Source: CAZWRN01 sp964446685
GTDB taxonomy: Bacteria > Patescibacteriota > Microgenomatia > Daviesbacterales > UBA10151
Assembly: GCA_964446685.1 (NCBI GenBank)
Contig: CAYUPO010000023.1
Coordinates: 1-15,257, forward strand
Length of the DNA stretch: 15,257 bases
Direction of reading: 5' to 3'
The notes under the pieces are model-generated. The model saw nothing but the letters and a program-made list of their open reading frames with translations, was not told the DNA's origin and ran no database searches. The position numbers and the translations under genes are program-made. Positions 5,933 to 13,833 of this stretch are shown in pieces (within the stretch, counting starts at the first letter, position 1; each line of letters begins with the position of its first letter).

Positions 5933-5960
5933 CCCTGAGCGAACGAAGTGAGTCGAAGGG
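5933..5960. repeat. Palindromic repeat in a variable helix of rnpB (P12 region)
   Basis: CCCTGAGC, an 11-base middle (GAACGAAGTGA), then GTCGAAGGG. The sequence resembles the dispersed CCCTTCGAC/GTCGAAGGG hairpins found in many environmental bacterial genomes. Its middle contains the 13-base word shared with the GIY-YIG flank. Confidence 0.7.
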
Positions 5961-6079
5961 CAATCCTCCCCGCTGCAATCCAAGACATGGCTGAGCTGCT
6001 CGCTCTTTAGTCAGAATATGGAGCGTCCGGTGAAACTGAGGTTTTACCAAAAGATAGATTACCACTAAAACAGAATCTG

Positions 6080-6159
6080 GCTTACACTCTTCCCAAACAA
6101 ATAAATATTCCTATGGTGGAAGAGTACAAGCTTTGCTTACACTCTTCCCAAACAAATAA
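6080..6159. repeat. 25-base direct repeat duplicating the 3' end of rnpB
   Basis: The 25 bases at 6080-6104 (starting GCTTACACTCTTCCC) recur exactly at 6135-6159, offset by 55. The copy includes the whole 3' strand of P1. The second copy also folds back on GGAAGAGT (6118-6125), giving an 8-bp stem (6118-6125/6141-6148) and an inner AAGC/GCTT stem. No U-run follows. Confidence 0.85.
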
Positions 6160-6191
6160 TATTTAACTAATTAACTGAAAAATAGATTAGA

Positions 6192-7163
6192 CTAAACGGG
6201 TTCTTCCCTTAAAACTTCTTCAATAATAATCTGGACAACCACGGTAATTGGTACAGCAAGCAATGCTCCTGAAATACCCAACAGCCTTCCACCAATAGCT
6301 ACACCTAAAATAACCACCAACGGATTCAAACCAACTGAATACTTCATAACCTGTGGGACTATCAGATGATTTTCCAACTGCTGGATAATAAAAAACCCTA
6401 GCGCAACCCAGGCAGCAGATAAAGGATAACTGATGTAAGCAATTAAAATTGCCGGAATAGCTGAAACAATCGGACCAATAACAGGTACAACTTCCATAAT
6501 TCCAGCCAGTACTGCCAGAGGCAACGCATAAGGCACATTTAAAATAGACAGTAAAATATAGGCAGCCGCTCCAATAATAAAGCTCAGCATAATCTGTCCT
6601 CTCAACCATCCACCTAGTTTTTCTTCAATTTTGGCCATAATTCTTTGTGCCTTCACCTGTTTACCAAAAGAAAAATGGATCACCAAACTATCAAGCTTAT
6701 CCCGGTCAAGCAACAGATAAAAAGTAATCACTGCAATCGAAATAAAAGCCAGAATATTATTAAAAACAGCCAGACTGACTTCCAAAGCATTTTTAGAAAA
6801 ACTCCCTAGCTGTTGTTGAATCACTCCTTTGTCTATAAATCCATTTTCAGGCAAGAGCTGAGCTGAATAATGGGGTAAATTCGTCAACAAATTTCCAGTC
6901 TGAACAACTACCGGTGTTACTACAAAAGAAATAATCAGACCAATTAAACTAAGAACTACCAGATAGGTAATTGCAATCCCAGCTGCTTTAGGAATTTTAA
7001 ACTTTTCCATCCGCTCGATAATCGGAGACAAGGCAGACATAAAAATTATCGCCACAAAAAGCAGCATTATCACATCTTTTATCAGATAAATAACCCACAA
7101 CAGGGCAAAAAAAGCAGTAGTAAAAAGAATTGTTTTATAAGAGATATCAATTGATCTGTTCAT
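6192..7163 (-). CDS. AI-2E family transporter (TqsA/PerM-like permease)
   Basis: This 323-residue polytopic inner-membrane protein is of the AI-2E transporter family. It has two or three N-terminal membrane segments (about 10-80, with IIFMSALSPIIERMEKFKIP between them) and a less hydrophobic middle region. The typical C-terminal block includes WLRGQIMLSFIIGAAAYILL, LAGIMEVVPVIGPIVSAIPA and PLVVILGVAIGGRLLGISGA. The length fits the family. E. coli TqsA exports the signal AI-2, but relatives do other jobs, including ion antiport, so the substrate is unknown here. It is the last gene of the leftward operon, 29 bases after miaA. The ATG has no Shine-Dalgarno. Its stop (TAG) lies 32 bases from the duplicated rnpB 3' end, facing convergent transcription with no clear terminator between. 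Confidence 0.93.
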   Translation of the reverse strand: MNRSIDISYKTILFTTAFFALLWVIYLIKDVIMLLFVAIIFMSALSPIIERMEKFKIPKAAGIAITYLVVLSLIGLIISFVVTPVVVQTGNLLTNLPHYSAQLLPENGFIDKGVIQQQLGSFSKNALEVSLAVFNNILAFISIAVITFYLLLDRDKLDSLVIHFSFGKQVKAQRIMAKIEEKLGGWLRGQIMLSFIIGAAAYILLSILNVPYALPLAVLAGIMEVVPVIGPIVSAIPAILIAYISYPLSAAWVALGFFIIQQLENHLIVPQVMKYSVGLNPLVVILGVAIGGRLLGISGALLAVPITVVVQIIIEEVLREEPV

Positions 7164-7192
7164 AATAAAAAATTACTAATTTAGAAATTTAC

Positions 7193-8155
7193 TTAGCCAT
7201 TGTACCAATCCTGAACCATCTTTTCCACTTTTTGCCGAAAATCTTTTTCTGTTATATCAACCCAAACTATATTTTTATCTCTTTTAAACCAGGTCAATTG
7301 TCTTTTGGCATACTGTTTAATCTTTTGCTGCAACACTAAAATAAACTCCTGCTCGCTTTTTATAATTCCTTCCAGAAAATCTGCCATCACTCCATACTCC
7401 AGACCCAACTGTCTCATTCTTTGATAAGATAAACCATTTGAATGTAAATCAATTGCTTCCTGTATCATCCCGTCATTCACTCTTTTAATAACCCTTTTTT
7501 CAATCCTCTCATTTAAAATTTGTTTATCAGCCACAAGCCCAATGATCAGACAGTTGCTTATCTCTCTTAGCCCGGTTATTTTTTCTCCTTTTGGAGCAAG
7601 GGCAAGTTCAATTTTACGGATCAGTCTGCGAGGATTATTTTTTTCTGAATTATTTAAATTTGCAAAAATTTGGGGGGACAAGCTTTTAAATTTTTCCTGT
7701 AACTCAGGTAAATTCATTGCTTCAAGTGTTTGTCTGATTAGCTCATTTGGAGGAAGAGATGCAGTGTCATTACCATCCAGCAGTCCCTGCAAATAAAACC
7801 CAGTTCCTCCAACCACAACCGGTAACTTATTTTGCTTCCACAACTGGGAAATAATTTTTTTTGAATCTTGAATATAATTACTAACTGAATACTGCTCCTT
7901 AGGAAATGCCACATCATACATCCAGATTTTAACTCCATTAATAATCCAATAATTTTCAAACTTAGAAACTGAAAATTTCTCACCCGGCTCTTTCCCTGTT
8001 CCCAAATCAAGCCCTTTATATACTTGTCTTGAATCACAAGACAGGATCTCTGCATTAAGTAATTTTGCCAATTCAAGAGCAATATCAGTCTTACCTGTTG
8101 CAGTTGGGCCGACAATACATAAAAGTTTGTTAGAGTTTGTAAATTCGGTATCCAT
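7193..8155 (-). CDS. miaA: tRNA dimethylallyltransferase
   Basis: MiaA transfers a dimethylallyl group from dimethylallyl diphosphate to A37 of tRNAs reading UNN codons, the first step towards i6A/ms2i6A. The 320-residue length is normal. The P-loop is GPTATGKT (16-23); DSRQVYKGLDLGTGK (41-55) carries the catalytic Asp and the substrate-recognition stretch. VVVGGTGFYLQGLLDG (about 113-128) and NNPRRLIRKIELA follow. The C-terminal part contains YAKRQLTWFKRD, the tRNA-contacting motif of the family. The ATG at 8153-8155 lies inside the 3' end of the upstream membrane-protein gene (26-base overlap), suggesting translational coupling in a GT-C / miaA / AI-2E operon. No separate promoter is visible. 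Confidence 0.97.
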   Translation of the reverse strand: MDTEFTNSNKLLCIVGPTATGKTDIALELAKLLNAEILSCDSRQVYKGLDLGTGKEPGEKFSVSKFENYWIINGVKIWMYDVAFPKEQYSVSNYIQDSKKIISQLWKQNKLPVVVGGTGFYLQGLLDGNDTASLPPNELIRQTLEAMNLPELQEKFKSLSPQIFANLNNSEKNNPRRLIRKIELALAPKGEKITGLREISNCLIIGLVADKQILNERIEKRVIKRVNDGMIQEAIDLHSNGLSYQRMRQLGLEYGVMADFLEGIIKSEQEFILVLQQKIKQYAKRQLTWFKRDKNIVWVDITEKDFRQKVEKMVQDWYNG

Positions 8156-10019
8156 CTTGGTTATAAATCAATTGATACGTGTTATCAAAATACTGCTGAT
8201 TCTGAGTGTAGTTTGAAATAGCTGGAAAAAGAATGACGTGTGAAACACCCAGTTTTTTTATTGCCTCTGTATCAATATTTCCCCCCAAAACATTTGTCAC
8301 CAAAGTCGAGCGGGAACTGTAATTTAATCCATATGTCCAAAGCCAGGGAGTAAATCCCATCACCACTTTTCTTCCGGCCAAAGAAACAACCGGATTATCA
8401 AATTTATCAGCTGACAAAAAAACAGCGCTAGGTAAAGTATTCTGTTTAACAAATTCGCCGAGGGCAATTGTCTCAGTTCCATATATCGGATAACGGGTAC
8501 CTGAAGCGGTTAATATTCGAAAAATATCCAATGATCCCGCCAAAATCATAACAATTAAACCCCCAACCGCTATTCCTTTAAACAAGTGATTTCGCTGAAT
8601 AAGTTGTACTAAAAAAGCAGCTGTTACAATTGATGCAAAAAAATACCAGTAAATAAAAAGTTTAATATTATCAAAATCCCAAGGTTGAAAACTCATCAGA
8701 CTTGGAAGGAAAAACCAGACCAGCGAGACCAGACCCAACAAAAAAACTTCCTTTTGTTTCCTGACAAAATAAAACGCCAGAGGAAGAACAAATAAAATTA
8801 AACCAAAGTTTTTTATATAAAATCTAACTACACTTTCCTGTCCCGACATCCAGCCAATCTGAAAAGAAAAAAGCGACAGTAAATTTCCTGACTGAGCTAA
8901 AAACATTTTACTTAAAAGATACGCAATCACCAGACCATTTAATCCAATTAAAAAAAATAATATTTTTTCTTGTTTTAAATTTTTAATAATAAAATACAGA
9001 AAATATAAAACAAAAATAGAAAGCGCCACCAAACTGTGTGCATGAATCAGCGGAAGCAGTGCTAGAAGTCCGATAACCAAAATATAAGGTTTAAACTGAA
9101 AGTTTTTTTTAAGCTGCTGAAAAATAGTCAGTATCAGCAATGAAACACCAAAACCATACAAAAAACTTCTTTGCGGCAAAAGCATTGATAAGTTTACATT
9201 TATCCACCAATAACCAATCTCTTTGATTGCAGTGTAATCTTTTGGCAATGTCCATAAAAAATCCAGTAAACTTTTTTCAGATAGCACCCAATCCTGCCAA
9301 AAATAAACAAAGCCAAATCCGCCATTGAGTAAAAATAAACTCAAAGCAATAATTGCCACTTTTTTGCTGCCGGTAATATTTAAAACAAAATAAATTAGTA
9401 AAACAATTAGTGAGGTAAATAAAATCACCCCGGTAAATGCAATCCCCTGTTCAACTGACAAACCGATTGGTTTTACAAAAAAAGCCGTTAAAAAATCCAC
9501 CATAAAGGGATAGGAAATAGGAGTACCGGAAAAATTAGGGTTCTGCGGGGGGAAGTTATTCCCATAAACAAATGATGAAATAATCCCCAGATGCAAAGAG
9601 ATATCACCATAGGCATGGACTGGTTGAACAAAATAGGTCCCTTCCTGATAAGTCATCAGCTGTGACACCAGGTAACCAAAAACCAAAATAAACCCCAGCA
9701 TCACCCCACCAAAAAGCTGCCAGCTTTTTTTTTGATATCTGGATTTTAAATCTTTAATATCCTCAATCAGTAATCCAAAAGTATGTGCTCGTAAGACTGA
9801 AAATCCGGCGATATTTATAACTAACAAACTGACTGCTAAATTTGCCAGACTCATTTCCAAAAAATGAGCCAGAGTAAAACTGATATAAGAAAGTAAAATA
9901 AGACCTATTAGTAAAGCAGCAGCTAACCGCTGCTCCAGCCACATTTTTAACTGAAAAAAGTAAGTTAAAATAATCCCCACAAAAAGAATATTGATTGTTA
10001 TCAGGATTGCCCCTATCAT
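8130..10019 (-). CDS. Large polytopic membrane protein, GT-C glycosyltransferase-like
   Basis: The protein has about 629 residues with many membrane segments and a C-terminal extramembrane domain. The first long outer loop holds VQPVHAYGDISLHLGIISSF, an Asp/His arrangement (about D139 and H143) like the catalytic loop of GT-C glycosyltransferases, followed by FPPQNPNFSGTPISYPFMVDF. The C-terminal 120 residues (NTLPSAVFLSADKFDNPVVS, LGVSHVILF) resemble the globular ends of GT39/GT83-type transferases. A lipid-linked sugar donor is inferred; the exact family is not identified. I chose ATG 10017-10019. A TTG at 10047-10049 would add ten polar residues. An AAGGAG at 10038-10043 is 18 bases from this ATG but 9 from an in-frame ATT, so the start is uncertain. 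It is divergent from the PMT gene and first in an operon with miaA. Confidence 0.78.
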   Translation of the reverse strand: MIGAILITINILFVGIILTYFFQLKMWLEQRLAAALLIGLILLSYISFTLAHFLEMSLANLAVSLLVINIAGFSVLRAHTFGLLIEDIKDLKSRYQKKSWQLFGGVMLGFILVFGYLVSQLMTYQEGTYFVQPVHAYGDISLHLGIISSFVYGNNFPPQNPNFSGTPISYPFMVDFLTAFFVKPIGLSVEQGIAFTGVILFTSLIVLLIYFVLNITGSKKVAIIALSLFLLNGGFGFVYFWQDWVLSEKSLLDFLWTLPKDYTAIKEIGYWWINVNLSMLLPQRSFLYGFGVSLLILTIFQQLKKNFQFKPYILVIGLLALLPLIHAHSLVALSIFVLYFLYFIIKNLKQEKILFFLIGLNGLVIAYLLSKMFLAQSGNLLSLFSFQIGWMSGQESVVRFYIKNFGLILFVLPLAFYFVRKQKEVFLLGLVSLVWFFLPSLMSFQPWDFDNIKLFIYWYFFASIVTAAFLVQLIQRNHLFKGIAVGGLIVMILAGSLDIFRILTASGTRYPIYGTETIALGEFVKQNTLPSAVFLSADKFDNPVVSLAGRKVVMGFTPWLWTYGLNYSSRSTLVTNVLGGNIDTEAIKKLGVSHVILFPAISNYTQNQQYFDNTYQLIYNQDGYRIYKL

Positions 10020-10104
10020 ACCTGAAATAGTACTACACTCCTTAGTCAAACTGAAGTGGAGAACTACTCATATTTATGGTATTTTTAAGATTAGCGAAAT
10101 AATT

Positions 10105-11427
10105 ATGAAATCTTTCACACCACTGGACATATTAAATCAGTTAAAACATTTTTTCCTTGGCAAAAAACATCGCCTGCTCGTACTGATTTTGCTCCTTTCA
10201 ACTTTCCTTCATTTGTTTCGTTTAGACTTTCCGAATGCGTATGTCTTTGATGAGGTTTACCACGCTTTTACAGCTAAAGAGTATTTAAAAGGTAATATTG
10301 AAGCCTGGGAATGGTGGACAACCCCGCCTCCAGGAGTCGCTTTTGAATGGACACACCCACCTTTGGCAAAAGAAGTAATGACCGCTTCTATGTTTCTTTT
10401 CGGATCAACCGATCCCTGGGCCTGGAGACTTCCCGGAGCACTTCTGGGCATATTTTCTACATACCTAGTCTATCTGCTTGGCAAAAAACTATTTGATAAT
10501 GAACTAGTTGCGTCCCTAGCTGCTTTCTTCTTTACCATCGAAGGTCTGGTTTTTGTCCAAAGCCGAACCGGAATGAATGATATCTATGTTGTCACTTTTA
10601 TTCTGCTGACATTTATCATGCTACTTAATAAAAAATATTTTTGGGCCAGTATCTTTGTCGGATTAACTCTTAGTAGTAAATGGACCGGTCTTTATTTAAT
10701 TGGGATCGCATCAATTTATTTACTCTATACCAAAGCCTGGAGATACATTCCTCTATTTTTTGTAATACCCCTCATTATATATATGATTACTTATATCCCA
10801 TTTTTCTGGATGGGACATACCTGGGATAAGTTTATCGATTTTAACTCTTTATTTAAATGTCAGTTAATTAAACTGGAAAACCCCTGTCCCTACACCTATG
10901 GTCTACAAAATCAAATGCTTTCATACCACACCAATTTAAAAGCCTCTCATGATTATTCATCCCCAGCTTGGTCCTGGCCATTTAATTTATATCCGGTCTG
11001 GTACTATGTCCAATATTTCGAAGGTGGTAAAACTGCCAATATCTTTGCTTCAGGCAATCCGCTTTTATTTTGGTTTGGATTTGGTTCAGTGATAGTTATG
11101 ATCTGGGATTTTTTCAAAACCAGAAAAAAAGCGCTGCTGCTGATACTACTTGGATTTTTTGGATTCTGGCTGCCATGGTTTACTTCGCCCCGAATTATGT
11201 TTTTATATCACTTTTCTCCTTCAGTCCCATTCCTTTGTCTGGCTTTAGCCTATCAGATGTATGAGCTATACAATGAAAAGAAACAAAGACCGATTTTTTA
11301 TTCAATACTAATTCTGACTATTATCAGTTTTATTTTTATATATCCGATGCTAACAGGTATACCATTACCAAAAAACCTGATGTTATCTTTCTTTGATGTT
11401 AACCTCACCAAAAATCCATTTAAATAA
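10105..11427 (+). CDS. PMT family (protein O-mannosyltransferase-like) glycosyltransferase
   Basis: This protein is about 440 residues, polytopic, of the GT39/PMT family, which moves a sugar from a polyprenyl-phosphate carrier to Ser/Thr of exported proteins or to other surface acceptors. After the first membrane segment (24-38) comes FPNAYVFDEVYHAFTAKEYL with the catalytic-type D49-E50, then EWTHPPLAKE (81-90), both hallmarks of the family. QSRTGMNDIYVVTF is the second acidic motif. Near the end, SPRIMFLYHFSPSVPFLCLA resembles the PMT C-terminal four-helix domain. The frame stays open upstream to 9991, but that part overlaps the divergent gene and reads as non-membrane sequence; ATG 10105 fits the family. 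The acceptor is unknown. It overlaps the next gene by 32 bases, so the two are probably translated as a pair. Confidence 0.92.
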   Translation: MKSFTPLDILNQLKHFFLGKKHRLLVLILLLSTFLHLFRLDFPNAYVFDEVYHAFTAKEYLKGNIEAWEWWTTPPPGVAFEWTHPPLAKEVMTASMFLFGSTDPWAWRLPGALLGIFSTYLVYLLGKKLFDNELVASLAAFFFTIEGLVFVQSRTGMNDIYVVTFILLTFIMLLNKKYFWASIFVGLTLSSKWTGLYLIGIASIYLLYTKAWRYIPLFFVIPLIIYMITYIPFFWMGHTWDKFIDFNSLFKCQLIKLENPCPYTYGLQNQMLSYHTNLKASHDYSSPAWSWPFNLYPVWYYVQYFEGGKTANIFASGNPLLFWFGFGSVIVMIWDFFKTRKKALLLILLGFFGFWLPWFTSPRIMFLYHFSPSVPFLCLALAYQMYELYNEKKQRPIFYSILILTIISFIFIYPMLTGIPLPKNLMLSFFDVNLTKNPFK

Positions 11428-13390
11428 ATTCTTTCCATCAAAAACTGCCCTAATACATTTTTTTTCAGTCTTTTTTATCGCCTTTTTTTTAACCACAATC
11501 TATACCTGGCCATTACTGGATAAACTGGCAGTTTTATATAATGATGTTTCAGATTATAGTCTGGTTGGATGGATACTCTGGTACAACCAGCTCTCATTTT
11601 TAACAGGCCGGATTTTTTCTTCTACCGATTATTTTAATGCTTTCCAATTTTATCCCTGGGGATATTCATTAGCATTTTCAGAAAATCTTTTCTTCCCCTC
11701 ATTAATTTTTGCTCCTGTTTACTGGCTGACAAATCAGCTGGTTTTATCAGTTAACTTTTATACTTTTTCCACTTTTATTATTACCTTTATAATCAGTTTT
11801 TATGTATTTAAAAGATTCCTGCATGATAATACTTCCTCACTGATCGCCGCCATAGTTTTTACTTTTAATCCTTTGACTTCTGCCCACTTCCCCGGTCATA
11901 CTCATCTGCTTGGTAAGTTTTTTCTACCTCTTATATTTTTATGGGCACTTCATTTTTTTTCAAAACCATCTATCAAGAATACTTTTTTCCTGGGACTATT
12001 TTTTACATTAAATGCTTTATCATCAATTAATTTTTTTATTATTTCAGTCCCTTTTGTATTATTACTTTCACTACCATATCTGATAAAAAATATCTTTCAG
12101 AAAAATCTTTTCTATTTCAAAACTCTTTTACTGTCTGGATTAGTTTTGGTTGTTTTCCTGCCAGTGTTGTTTTTTTTCCTTTTACCTTATCAACAGTTTT
12201 CCCAAAAAGAAGGGGCAATCAGAACTATTGATGAAAGCATTTATTACTCTGCCCAGCCGATTGATTGGTTTTCTCCTTTTCCGGCAAGCAAGTTGTATGG
12301 CGACTTTGTTTATTCATATGCTGATATCAGGGCAGGGTACCCACAGGTTAACTATTCAGAACACACCTTAGCTCTCAATCTAATTCCAACATTTTTATTT
12401 ATCGTGGGGATTATTTTTCTTGAGAAAAAAATATTTAAAAACAATCCATTGGCGTATTATTCAGTCATCGTATTGCTTATAGGGACATCCCTGTTTACTT
12501 TCGGACCAAAATGGGAACACATAGTATTACCCTATTACTATTTCAACAGTATTACTCATCTTTTTGAAGGCATCAGAGTCCCAACCCGATTTCAGTTTTT
12601 TTTCTATATCCCTTTTGCTTTAGTTGTGGGTGTAGGGTTTACAAAAATAAAACAGTTTGTCAAAGTTAATTATTTATTGCTAACTATTTTTTTCCTGATA
12701 TTGATAATGGCAGAAAATCTGACTAACTGGGATATGGATGATGTCTCATTTCTGACAACCAATCCTCCTATTATCCAGGAATACCGCAAATTCGAATTTC
12801 TTGAAAACAAAACAGTTTTACACATTCCAACTTATTTTGAATCATTTGAAAAACAAATCCCCTATCTCAATTTAGCAACCATTCATAAAGAACGACTTGT
12901 GAATGGATATAGTGGCTTCTTCCCGACAGACTGGATAAATCTGATAAAAAATATTGAACAAAATCCGGATCTAAAATCTTTTGAGAAATTACATGCCTTA
13001 AAAGTTGACTATCTTATTTTCCATAAACCGGGACTCTCTGCTGAATATATTTCAAAGTTAAAGCAAAGTAATCCAGTAATTAAAAATATCACAACTTTTG
13101 AAAACGACAACTTTCTGATAGTTGAGGTAAAAAGTCCAGACTTAAAAAAACCTCTTTGTTTTTTGAGTAGGGATATTAATATTGAACTAATCCCATTAAG
13201 TGCCAGCTTCGGAATAGAACCAACATATTTTAATCAGACCAAGATAATTAATTCTGGAGACTGCTATATGGTCAATACTTTGCAAAATAGATACCTAAAA
13301 TCAAGTTTTTTTATAAACGGAAAATTTTATCCAACAGAAATAAAACTGCCAGTTGTAATAGGGCCTAAAGAAGAAATACTACTTAAATAA
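11396..13390 (+). CDS. Large multi-pass membrane protein, probable GT-C-fold family
   Basis: The protein is about 664 residues with a dozen or so hydrophobic segments in the first 430 and a C-terminal soluble region. After the first helix, WPLLDKLAVLYNDVSDYSLV gives an outer loop with acidic residues, and FNPLTSAHFPGHTHLLGKFF and YSAQPIDWFSPFP follow; these features are common in large membrane glycosyltransferase-like proteins of CPR bacteria. The distal region contains ERLVNGYSGFFPTDWINLI and LKVDYLIFHKPG, seen in related uncharacterised proteins. The catalytic residues cannot be assigned and no sugar is predicted. The ATG at 11396 directly follows an in-frame TTG at 11393 and lies inside the PMT gene, supporting coupling. 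Transcription probably ends at the hairpin 13441-13470. Confidence 0.75.
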   Translation: MLTSPKIHLNKFFPSKTALIHFFSVFFIAFFLTTIYTWPLLDKLAVLYNDVSDYSLVGWILWYNQLSFLTGRIFSSTDYFNAFQFYPWGYSLAFSENLFFPSLIFAPVYWLTNQLVLSVNFYTFSTFIITFIISFYVFKRFLHDNTSSLIAAIVFTFNPLTSAHFPGHTHLLGKFFLPLIFLWALHFFSKPSIKNTFFLGLFFTLNALSSINFFIISVPFVLLLSLPYLIKNIFQKNLFYFKTLLLSGLVLVVFLPVLFFFLLPYQQFSQKEGAIRTIDESIYYSAQPIDWFSPFPASKLYGDFVYSYADIRAGYPQVNYSEHTLALNLIPTFLFIVGIIFLEKKIFKNNPLAYYSVIVLLIGTSLFTFGPKWEHIVLPYYYFNSITHLFEGIRVPTRFQFFFYIPFALVVGVGFTKIKQFVKVNYLLLTIFFLILIMAENLTNWDMDDVSFLTTNPPIIQEYRKFEFLENKTVLHIPTYFESFEKQIPYLNLATIHKERLVNGYSGFFPTDWINLIKNIEQNPDLKSFEKLHALKVDYLIFHKPGLSAEYISKLKQSNPVIKNITTFENDNFLIVEVKSPDLKKPLCFLSRDINIELIPLSASFGIEPTYFNQTKIINSGDCYMVNTLQNRYLKSSFFINGKFYPTEIKLPVVIGPKEEILLK

Positions 13391-13440
13391 TTAAAGTTGT
13401 AATTACTTAACCATTCGTTTTAAGTTTACGAAGTAAAGGC

Positions 13441-13470
13441 AAAAAGAATGGTTACTTTACCATTCTTTTT
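13441..13470. terminator. Bidirectional intrinsic terminator between the membrane-protein gene and HU
   Basis: AAAAAGAATGGT (13441-13452) and ACCATTCTTTTT (13459-13470) form a perfect 12-bp stem with a 6-base loop. The A and T runs give a U-tract in both directions. Its right arm and loop code for the last residues and stop of HU. Confidence 0.75.
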
Positions 13471-13724
13471 ATGGTTTTACCTGCTGTAAATGAAGGCAAT
13501 TTTTTGCCAGGGATCTGAATTGTTGCCCCTGTCTGAGGATTTCGTCCTCGTCTGGCAGCCCTGGATCTTAAAAGAAATGTGCCAAATCCGGTGATAACAG
13601 TTTTTTCGCCTCTGACAAAATTATCATTAATTAGGGAAAATACTGCATTAACCGCATCAGCTGCAGCGCGTTTTGTTAAATGTGACTTTTTAGCCACTTT
13701 TTCAATTAATTGATTTTTTGTCAT
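13452..13724 (-). CDS. hup: HU family histone-like DNA-binding protein
   Basis: This is a 90-residue HU/IHF-type nucleoid protein. Residues 1-40 form the helical dimer base (MTKNQLIEKVAKKSHLTKRA). ITGFGTFLLRSRAARRGRNP (44-63) runs into the DNA-bending arm, with the RNP motif at 61-63 and QIPGKKLPSF (70-79) returning from the tip. AGKTIKRMVK closes the fold. The length and motifs are those of HU rather than a longer IHF subunit. It binds and bends DNA as a dimer without strong sequence preference. It has a very good promoter at 13782-13810 with a palindrome just upstream, and its stop codon is part of the terminator hairpin. The Shine-Dalgarno is weak (AAAGAAAA). Confidence 0.97.
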   Translation of the reverse strand: MTKNQLIEKVAKKSHLTKRAAADAVNAVFSLINDNFVRGEKTVITGFGTFLLRSRAARRGRNPQTGATIQIPGKKLPSFTAGKTIKRMVK

Positions 13725-13781
13725 TTGATTTTCTTTTCTGCTTTAGAAACCTGAAGTTTAAGTAACACTAAGCGTTCACAA

Positions 13782-13810
13782 AATATAACCTAAAAACTGG
13801 ACTTTGTAAA
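13782..13810 (-). promoter_or_regulatory. Strong promoter of HU
   Basis: On the minus strand TTTACA (13805-13810), a 17-base spacer and TATATT (13782-13787) each match consensus at 5 of 6. The start would be near 13775, leaving about 50 bases of leader. A perfect palindrome, ACCATATGGT (13820-13829), lies 9 bases upstream of the -35. Confidence 0.75.
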
Positions 13811-13833
13811 GCCATTGACACCATATGGTATTT

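Larger units (their letters stand above)
5741..6098 (+). ncRNA. rnpB: RNase P RNA, type A
   Basis: This is the catalytic RNA that removes 5' leaders from pre-tRNA. GTTTGGGAAG (5741-5750) and CTTCCCAAAC (6089-6098) form a perfect 10-bp P1. CAGGAAAGTCCAGACAGC (5784-5801) is conserved region I; CAACAGTGACGAA and GTCCAGTGAAACGACC follow as conserved regions II/III; ACAGAATCTGGCTTAC (6070-6085) is region V. P4 forms between CCAGA (5793-5797) and TCTGG (6076-6080), covarying with the CCGGG/CCCGG of E. coli. GGTGAAAC/GTTTTACC makes a P18-like hairpin. I cannot see an obvious GGU loop in the P15 region. Two peripheral helices consist of a palindromic repeat, and the 3' end is duplicated downstream. 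The plus-strand gene converges on the AI-2E operon. Confidence 0.93.

Noticed and set aside
6118..6148. Hairpin between the two rnpB 3' copies as an intrinsic terminator
   Set aside because: Neither strand has a U-tract after the stem, so it is described as part of the duplication instead.
6220..6609. 129-codon frame inside the AI-2E gene
   Set aside because: It is an out-of-frame shadow rich in Cys, Tyr and Trp on the same strand as a clear family member.
9991..10104. N-terminal extension of the PMT protein by 38 residues
   Set aside because: It overlaps the divergent membrane-protein gene, has no ribosome binding site and reads as unrelated sequence before the normal start of the family.
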